Shown in pieces: positions 1 through 5,226 of a stretch of DNA of 5,226 nt. The stretch is taken from contig DAOUQU010000131.1 of the NCBI GenBank assembly GCA_030625445.1, forward strand, positions 1-5,226, written 5' to 3'. Origin of the DNA: Gammaproteobacteria bacterium (GTDB taxonomy: Bacteria > Pseudomonadota > Gammaproteobacteria > Chromatiales > Chromatiaceae). The notes beneath the pieces were generated by a model. That model saw nothing but the letters and a program-made list of their open reading frames with translations. It was not told the origin of the DNA and did not search any database. Both the position numbers and the translations under genes were made by a program. The first letter of the stretch is position 1; every line of letters starts with the position of its first letter.

Positions 1-2231
<2,231 letters not shown>

Positions 2232-2245
2232 TAGAACGAAATACT

Positions 2246-3478
2246 ATGGCACTGATTGTTCAAAAATATGGCGGCACATCGGTTGGCACGACAGAGCGCA
2301 TCCACGCTGTTGCCGGGAAGATCAAGGGGTATGTCGAGCGTGGCGACCAGATCGTCGTCGTAGTCTCCGCCATGTCAGGTGAGACCAATCGCCTGCTGAC
2401 TCTCGCCAGCGAGATTACTGATGCGCCAAGCGTGCGTGAGCTGGATGTACTGCTCACAACCGGGGAGCAGGTTACCATTGCGCTGCTCTCCATGGCATTA
2501 CATCATGCTGGAATCGAAGCTCGCTCCTATACGGGCGGGCAGGTGCGCATCCTCACTGACAGTGAGCATTCAAAGGCTCGCATTCGTGATATCGATGACC
2601 AGAGCGTGCGTGCAGATCTGGATACAGGTCATGTTGTCGTCGTTGCGGGATTTCAGGGGGTCGACGAGCAGGGCAACATTACAACTTTAGGACGCGGAGG
2701 CTCAGACACCACGGCTGTCGCCATGGCCGCAGCCCTGCATGCCGATGAGTGCCAGATTTTTACCGATGTGGATGGTGTCTATACGACTGATCCGCGAATC
2801 GAGCCAAAAGCCCGCAAACTCGATCGCATCACTTTTGAAGAGATGCTGGAGATGGCCAGTCTGGGTTCGAAAGTGCTGCAGATCCGTTCGGTCGAATTTG
2901 CAGGAAAATATAATGTCCCGCTGCGCGTACTCTCCAGTTTTGAAGAGGGGGGAAGCGGCACCCTGATTACTTTTGAGGATGAATCTGTGGAACAAGCCAA
3001 AATTTCCGGCATTGCATTCAATCGTGATGAAGCCAAGCTGTGGATCAAGGGAGTTCCTGACCAGCCGGGTGTTGCGCATCAAATTGTCGGCCCTGTTGCA
3101 GCGGCCAATATCGAAGTCGACATGATTATTCAGAATATTGCTCAGGATGGTACGACGGACTTTACCTTCACAGTGCATCGCAATGACTATGAGAAGGCGC
3201 TGGATATCCTTGAGAAAACAGCAGTAGAACTAGGCGCTGCCGAGGTGGTTGGAGACGATAAAATCGTCAAAATCTCGCTCGTCGGTGTTGGCATGCGCTC
3301 TCATGCAGGCATTGCCAGCACCATGTTCGAGACCCTGGCGAATGAAAATATCAACATCCGTATGATCTCCACATCAGAGATCAAGGTCTCCGTAGTCATC
3401 GATGAGAAGTACCTGGAACTTGGCGTGAGAGCATTGCATGAGGCTTTTCATCTGGATGCAGAGCCAAAAACTGTCTGA
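2246..3478 (+). CDS. lysC: Aspartokinase (aspartate kinase), monofunctional, two ACT domains
   Basis: The enzyme phosphorylates L-aspartate with ATP to 4-phospho-aspartate, the first step toward lysine, threonine, methionine and diaminopimelate. It has 410 residues, the usual length of Pseudomonas-type LysC. The amino-acid kinase domain (about 1-245) shows KYGGTSVG at 7-14, TTGEQ at 71-75, LGRGGSD at 148-154 and FTDVDGVYTTDPR at 172-184. Two C-terminal ACT domains follow (about 253-330 and 340-404, the latter with STSEIKVSVV). ACT domains in this family bind lysine and/or threonine for feedback inhibition. I chose ATG 2246 because MALIVQKYGG is the family's standard N-terminus. The in-frame ATG at 2204 would overlap alaS and add 14 unrelated residues. 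No good Shine-Dalgarno precedes 2246, so translational coupling to alaS is plausible. There is no fused homoserine dehydrogenase domain. A possible internal start is listed separately. Confidence 0.97.
   Translation: MALIVQKYGGTSVGTTERIHAVAGKIKGYVERGDQIVVVVSAMSGETNRLLTLASEITDAPSVRELDVLLTTGEQVTIALLSMALHHAGIEARSYTGGQVRILTDSEHSKARIRDIDDQSVRADLDTGHVVVVAGFQGVDEQGNITTLGRGGSDTTAVAMAAALHADECQIFTDVDGVYTTDPRIEPKARKLDRITFEEMLEMASLGSKVLQIRSVEFAGKYNVPLRVLSSFEEGGSGTLITFEDESVEQAKISGIAFNRDEAKLWIKGVPDQPGVAHQIVGPVAAANIEVDMIIQNIAQDGTTDFTFTVHRNDYEKALDILEKTAVELGAAEVVGDDKIVKISLVGVGMRSHAGIASTMFETLANENINIRMISTSEIKVSVVIDEKYLELGVRALHEAFHLDAEPKTV
2975..2989 (+). promoter_or_regulatory. Possible internal translation start for a short aspartokinase beta subunit
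   Basis: Inside lysC, GAGGA (2975-2979) lies 7 bases before an in-frame GTG (2987-2989, codon 248). Initiation there would give a 163-residue protein made of the two ACT domains alone, starting at VEQAKISG. In Bacillus subtilis and Corynebacterium glutamicum, lysC makes an overlapping beta subunit from an internal in-frame start at about this place, giving alpha2beta2 enzymes. Use of this site here is inference; the same bases also encode ordinary kinase-ACT linker residues. Confidence 0.35.
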
Positions 3479-3519
3479 AATGACTTCCACTCCTGCTGGG
3501 AAAGTCCCCCCTGAATTTA

Positions 3520-3560
3520 CTCCCTCTCTCTTTGGGAGAGGGCTGGGGTGAGGGCTTTTT
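3520..3560 (+). repeat. Dispersed GGGAGAGGGCTGGGGTGAGGG-type palindromic repeat, possibly a weak terminator for lysC
   Basis: Arms CCCTCTC (3522-3528) and GAGAGGG (3536-3542) form a perfect 7-bp stem with a 7-base loop. CTGGGGTGAGGGC and five Ts (3556-3560) follow. I recognise this GAGAGGGCTGGGGTGAGGG core from memory as a short interspersed palindrome common between genes in beta- and gammaproteobacteria; it typically yields spurious translations such as PHPSPLP, which the minus strand gives here. The T-tract lies 13 bases beyond the main stem, so it is not a textbook terminator. An alternative pairing of CCCTC (3522-3526) with GAGGG (3550-3554) would place a stem next to the Ts, but with a long loop. 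Attenuation of alaS-lysC transcripts here is therefore possible but weak. Confidence 0.65.
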
Positions 3561-3625
3561 GTGCAAAGGTACAAATACCCCGCTGGAGTAGTGACCGGAT
3601 AATCAGATGAGAAATATTTAACTTA

Positions 3626-3634
3626 TGTTACAAT
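3626..3634 (+). promoter_or_regulatory. Candidate extended -10 promoter for csrA
   Basis: TGTTACAAT provides a TGn extension plus TACAAT (5 of 6 to TATAAT) in a locally AT-rich stretch about 110 bases before the csrA start. No convincing -35 hexamer lies 16-18 bases upstream, which extended -10 promoters tolerate. Transcription would begin around 3641 and give a leader of about 100 bases. A small hairpin, GCCTC (3661-3665) with GAGGC (3672-3676), falls within that leader. csrA often has several promoters, including sigma-S ones, so others may exist. Confidence 0.35.
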
Positions 3635-3727
3635 TTAAAAACTAGGGGCATCGCAGTTCAGCCTCGGTTGTGAGGCGGTATTTCAACAACAGAAGGACTA
3701 TCGCAATAGTAAGTATATTGAACAAAT

Positions 3728-3743
3728 AAAGGTGCAAGGATAA
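3728..3743 (+). promoter_or_regulatory. csrA ribosome-binding region with probable CsrA autoregulatory site
   Basis: AAAGGTG (3728-3734) is a good Shine-Dalgarno, 8 bases before the ATG at 3743. Overlapping it, GTGCAAGGATAA (3732-3743) agrees at 9 of 12 positions with the CsrA SELEX consensus RUACARGGAUGU, including the essential GGA (3738-3740), and runs into the start codon. A second, weaker GGA in AGAAGGACT (GGA 3695-3697) lies about 43 bases upstream, a distance that could allow bridging by one CsrA dimer. In E. coli, CsrA represses its own translation through several leader sites, one overlapping the Shine-Dalgarno. Autorepression here is inferred by analogy. Confidence 0.5.
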
Positions 3744-4021
3744 TGTTGATTTTAACCCGAAGAGTCGGTGAGACTCTGATGATAGGAGACGACGTCACAG
3801 TTACTGTTCTTGGCGTCAAAGGCAATCAGGTGCGTATTGGCATCGATGCTCCACGCGATGTTGCAGTCCATCGTGAAGAGATTTACGAGCGTATTCAGCG
3901 CGAAAAAGAGGGTGGAGAAGAAGCCGTAGAAGAAGCCGTAGAAGAAGTCGCAGAAGAAGCCGTAGAAGAAGTCGCAGAATACGACGCAAATGAGGAGATA
4001 TTAGAGAAACATGACGATTAA
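3743..4021 (+). CDS. csrA: Carbon storage regulator CsrA/RsmA with a long acidic repeat tail
   Basis: CsrA is a small homodimeric RNA-binding protein that binds GGA motifs in mRNA leaders and blocks or activates translation, controlling carbon flow, motility and biofilm genes. Residues 1-58 are the complete CsrA fold. They start MLILTRRVGETLMIGD and keep the RNA-contact residues Leu4, Arg6, Arg7 and Arg44 (in VHREEIYERI). The product is 92 residues, against 61-65 in most gammaproteobacteria. The extra C-terminal part (about 59-92) is built of EEAV/EEVA tetrads followed by EYDANEEILEKHDD. Residues 56-92 contain 18 Asp/Glu and only one Lys, so the tail is strongly acidic and probably helical or disordered. 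Start ATG 3743 is fixed by the invariant N-terminus and the Shine-Dalgarno upstream. A strong terminator follows. Function of the core is certain; the role of the tail is unknown. Confidence 0.97.
   Translation: MLILTRRVGETLMIGDDVTVTVLGVKGNQVRIGIDAPRDVAVHREEIYERIQREKEGGEEAVEEAVEEVAEEAVEEVAEYDANEEILEKHDD
3917..3988 (+). repeat. 12-bp in-frame tandem repeat inside csrA
   Basis: Units start at 3917, 3929, 3941, 3953 and 3965, reading GAAGAAGCCGTA or GAAGAAGTCGCA. A decayed sixth unit, GAATACGACGCA, spans 3977-3988. The order of types is A, A, B, A, B, so 3929-3952 and 3953-3976 are an exact 24-bp duplication. Each unit is four codons (EEAV or EEVA), so gain or loss of units by slippage keeps the reading frame. 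Confidence 0.95.
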
Positions 4022-4045
4022 AGCCTGAATGTGCATAGCCGTAAT

Positions 4046-4079
4046 AAAGGCCGGTTAGGAATTTCCTCGCCGGCCTTTT
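4046..4079 (+). terminator. Rho-independent terminator after csrA
   Basis: AAAGGCCGG (4046-4054) pairs perfectly with CCGGCCTTT (4070-4078). The inner part AGGA (4057-4060) pairs with TCCT (4064-4067) around a 3-base loop, with a small internal loop (TT/CG) between the two stems. The Ts at 4076-4079 complete the signal, and the A-run on the 5' side could let it act on both strands. It lies 24 bases after the csrA stop codon and separates csrA from tRNA-Ser. Confidence 0.9.
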
Positions 4080-4104
4080 CAATGGACAAAAGACGTGCTA
4101 CTCT
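4076..4104 (+). promoter_or_regulatory. Tentative tRNA-Ser promoter
   Basis: TTTTCA (4076-4081) and TGC-TACTCT (extended -10, 4096-4104) are spaced by 17 bases. The next bases, TCACGCCC, make a GC-rich discriminator, as is usual at stringently controlled stable-RNA promoters. Matches to consensus are poor (4/6 and 3/6), and the -35 would overlap the csrA terminator. It is offered only because the tRNA has little other room for a promoter; readthrough from csrA is the alternative. Confidence 0.25.
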
Positions 4105-4141
4105 TCACGCCCACATGATCTTCAGTCATGTCAAAAGAGTA
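4099..4141 (+). other. Nested inverted repeat just upstream of tRNA-Ser
   Basis: The outer arms TACTCTT (4099-4105) and AAGAGTA (4135-4141) are perfect complements. Inside them, ACATGA (4113-4118) and TCATGT (4126-4131) are also perfect complements around a 7-base loop. The structure ends five bases before the mature tRNA 5' end (4147), so it would sit in the 5' leader of the precursor or act on the DNA as an operator-like site. Its function is unknown. Confidence 0.5.
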
Positions 4142-4146
4142 ACAAC

Positions 4147-4239
4147 GGAGAAGTGGCCGAGCGGCTGAAGGCGCTCCCCTGCTAAGGGAGTATGGGGTTA
4201 ATAGCTCCATCGAGGGTTCGAATCCCTCCTTCTCCGCCA
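4147..4239 (+). tRNA. tRNA-Ser (anticodon GCU)
   Basis: This 93-base type II tRNA decodes AGC and AGU serine codons. Acceptor strands GGAGAAG (4147-4153) and CTTCTCC (4229-4235) pair fully, followed by discriminator G4236 and an encoded CCA (4237-4239). The anticodon stem CTCCC/GGGAG (4174-4178, 4186-4190) carries loop CTGCTAA with anticodon GCT at 4181-4183. A long variable arm, typical of serine tRNAs, lies between 4191 and 4211. The T arm is GAGGG-TTCGAAT-CCCTC (4212-4228). All parts look functional. The same tRNA follows csrA in E. coli (serV) and Pseudomonas. Confidence 0.98.
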
Positions 4240-4295
4240 TATAAAATATCCCGGATTGACGCCATAACCTGGGCAGATTCAGGAAACAGTTGCAT

Positions 4296-4408
4296 GGGAG
4301 CGGAGGGATGAGAACCCGACAGAGGGTTTGATCAAACCGCCGGGAGCGATTTGAACGCGCGCAGCGCGGCCCGCAGGGCGAAGAAATAATCCCTCCTTCT
4401 CTCCGCCA
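4296..4408 (+). repeat. Structured element assembled from tRNA-Ser 3'-end fragments
   Basis: This 113-base block lies 56 bases after tRNA-Ser. Its end (4388-4408) copies the tRNA 3' end (4221-4239): AATCCCTCCTTCTC is identical, then CGCCA becomes TCCGCCA, a 2-base insertion. Its beginning, GGAGGGATGAGAACCC (4302-4317), matches the reverse complement of the T arm and 3' strand at 14 of 16 positions. GAGGGTTTGATC (4322-4333) resembles the T arm forward, and GATTTGAAC (4348-4356) resembles it in reverse. Folding potential is high. GGAGGGAT (4302-4309) pairs with ATCCCTCC (4389-4396), enclosing the hairpins AACCC/GGGTT (4313-4328) or the palindrome GGTTTGATCAAACC (4325-4338), then CGCGC-GCA-GCGCG (4356-4368) and GCCC-GCA-GGGC (4369-4379). 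It is not a functional tRNA, because it has no anticodon arm or 5' acceptor strand. It could be a tRNA-derived interspersed repeat, a remnant attachment site, or a processing or termination structure. Confidence 0.7.
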
Positions 4409-4577
4409 CTCCTTAAAAAAATCTACGAGCCACACCGACCCTGCAGCATTGTCTTCACTCAAATTTTCCTCAAAATAGAATTCTGTACAGTGCTTTTCCC
4501 CCCACAAAAAAATCGCTTCAGTGGGGCTTACTAATCAGAAAACTGTAAGATCAACTGAGAGTAGTAATCGATACCTC
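4409..4577. other. Gene-free AT-rich spacer with weak regulatory candidates
   Basis: No gene is supportable here on either strand. TTCACT (4454-4459) and TAGAAT (4476-4481), spaced by 16 bases, form a passable sigma-70-like promoter (4/6 and 5/6) reading toward the protease gene. Downstream, CCCCAC (4500-4505) and GTGGGG (4521-4526) can form a 6-bp stem with a 15-base A-rich loop. It lacks a following T-run on the + strand, so it is not a normal terminator. The spacer also contains runs of A (4414-4420, 4506-4512). Confidence 0.4.
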
Positions 4578-5226
4578 ATGAACCACTTGCTGCGATCTGG
4601 AAGCGATAACATATCTGAACGTGGGAGTTTCTCAATAAATCGAGGAAGATTTCTGAAGACTCGCCCCGAGGCGTTCGTATTTGGCCTCATGCTCTGGTTA
4701 GCGTCGGTGGGTGTCGGCTTCGCACTGATTGGCGGTGAAGCGGATAACGAGGATCTCTATGCGGCAGTGGTCCTGCTGAACACAGGATCAGGGGGTCTAT
4801 GCAGTGCTACAAAGATCGATGCCCATCGATTCCTGACAGCAGCTCACTGTGTTGTTGATGGAAAAAAAGCGAGGCTGAAAGCGACTTTCGAAACAGGTGG
4901 GCGTATCGCCGTCAGCATTACCGGCGTACCTCGTGGACCTGCAGATTTCATCCAACTGGAGGTGCAGGAGACACTCTTGCCGCCGGCTTATTTGGAAGCC
5001 ATGAGGCGATTCGCTGCATACAAGACTGAACGCATCGCCGCGCTCCGCGAAACATTCTCCACCAGCCAACTGAAATTGCTTGAACAGACGATACGGATCA
5101 GCCATCAGTTCTCAGCACGATTTCCGGATCTGGCCATCATCCATGTACGCACGTCAACCGAGCTCATCCCAAACATACCCCTGGATATGGAATCAGTGCA
5201 TCGTGGCGACTCGGTCATTCTGGTGG
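4578..5226 (+). CDS. Trypsin-like (S1 family) serine protease, 3'-truncated by the window edge
   Basis: The reading frame stays open to the window end (216 codons visible). A hydrophobic segment at residues 32-49 (AFVFGLMLWLASVGVGFA) follows a 31-residue polar, basic N-terminus, suggesting export by a long signal peptide or signal anchor. LIGGEADN (50-57) resembles the IVGG mature N-terminus of trypsins. Catalytic His90 lies in FLTAAHCV, with Cys75 and Cys91 placed like the conserved 42-58 disulfide. PDLAII places the catalytic Asp at 184. The GDSGGP serine motif would lie beyond 5226, so activity cannot be confirmed. His-Asp spacing is 94 residues, against about 45 in trypsin; the excess is mostly a charged, probably helical insert at about 139-180. 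The start is uncertain: ATG 4578 has no clear Shine-Dalgarno, GTG 4521 is in frame upstream, and ATG 4689 would cut into the hydrophobic segment. Rare codons (ATA, CGA, AGA/AGG) are commoner than in lysC, which may mean acquired DNA. The substrate is unknown. Confidence 0.88.
   Translation, partial: MNHLLRSGSDNISERGSFSINRGRFLKTRPEAFVFGLMLWLASVGVGFALIGGEADNEDLYAAVVLLNTGSGGLCSATKIDAHRFLTAAHCVVDGKKARLKATFETGGRIAVSITGVPRGPADFIQLEVQETLLPPAYLEAMRRFAAYKTERIAALRETFSTSQLKLLEQTIRISHQFSARFPDLAIIHVRTSTELIPNIPLDMESVHRGDSVILV

Noticed and set aside
3374..3574. 66-codon minus-strand open frame containing PHPSPLP
   Set aside because: It is a translation of the dispersed palindrome plus antisense lysC, a known kind of false ORF.
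3917..3988. Short regular repeats as a CRISPR-like array
   Set aside because: The units are contiguous 12-mers without spacers, in frame within csrA.
3816..4082. 88-codon minus-strand frame with LLLRLLLR repeats, resembling a leucine-rich helix
   Set aside because: It is exactly antisense to the csrA 12-bp repeat and crosses the csrA terminator; csrA is the real gene.
4296..4408. A second tRNA or tRNA pseudogene
   Set aside because: It has no 5' acceptor strand or anticodon arm, and its pieces occur in both orientations, so it is not a simple tRNA copy.
4079..4507. 142-codon minus-strand open frame over the tRNA region
   Set aside because: It runs antisense through tRNA-Ser (giving GFEPS-type translations typical of tRNA shadows) and through the tRNA-derived repeat. 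No coding signal is independent of these.
4797..5105. 102-codon minus-strand open frame
   Set aside because: It is antisense to the protease frame, which carries the TAAHC and DLAII motifs; the minus product has no recognisable features.

Overview
The window looks like chromosomal DNA of a gammaproteobacterium. The order alaS - lysC - csrA - tRNA-Ser(GCU), all on the + strand, is a conserved block in Pseudomonas and related gammaproteobacteria (E. coli has alaS - csrA - serV without lysC). The first 58 residues of the CsrA here are also very close to the E. coli protein. I cannot name a genus.

Layout: (1) 1-2231, alanyl-tRNA synthetase, missing about its first 130 residues at the window edge. 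(2) 2246-3478, a monofunctional two-ACT-domain aspartokinase, 14 bases behind alaS and probably co-transcribed with it. (3) 3479-3742, an intergenic region with a GAGAGGGCTGGGGTGAGGG-type dispersed repeat, a possible promoter and a leader whose ribosome-binding region looks like a CsrA target. (4) 3743-4021, csrA with an unusual acidic C-terminal tail built from 12-bp tandem repeats, followed by a strong intrinsic terminator. (5) 4147-4239, a complete tRNA-Ser(GCU) with encoded CCA. (6) 4240-4577, no gene. It holds a roughly 110-bp patchwork of tRNA-Ser 3'-end fragments in both orientations, then AT-rich DNA with a weak candidate promoter. (7) 4578 to the window end, the 5' part of a secreted or membrane-anchored trypsin-like (S1) serine protease, cut before its catalytic serine.

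The left part is housekeeping: protein synthesis (alaS, tRNA-Ser), the entry step of the aspartate amino-acid family (lysC) and global post-transcriptional control (csrA). Conserved synteny stops at tRNA-Ser. In E. coli, and as I recall in Pseudomonas, a tRNA-Arg comes next; here there is a tRNA-derived element and then a protease gene richer in rare codons, which looks like accessory DNA.

The most interesting items are the repeat-built acidic tail on CsrA, the tRNA-derived element at 4296-4408, and the protease. The protease has a large predicted helical insertion in the loop before its catalytic Asp, and an IVGG-like N-terminus placed directly behind the signal segment.
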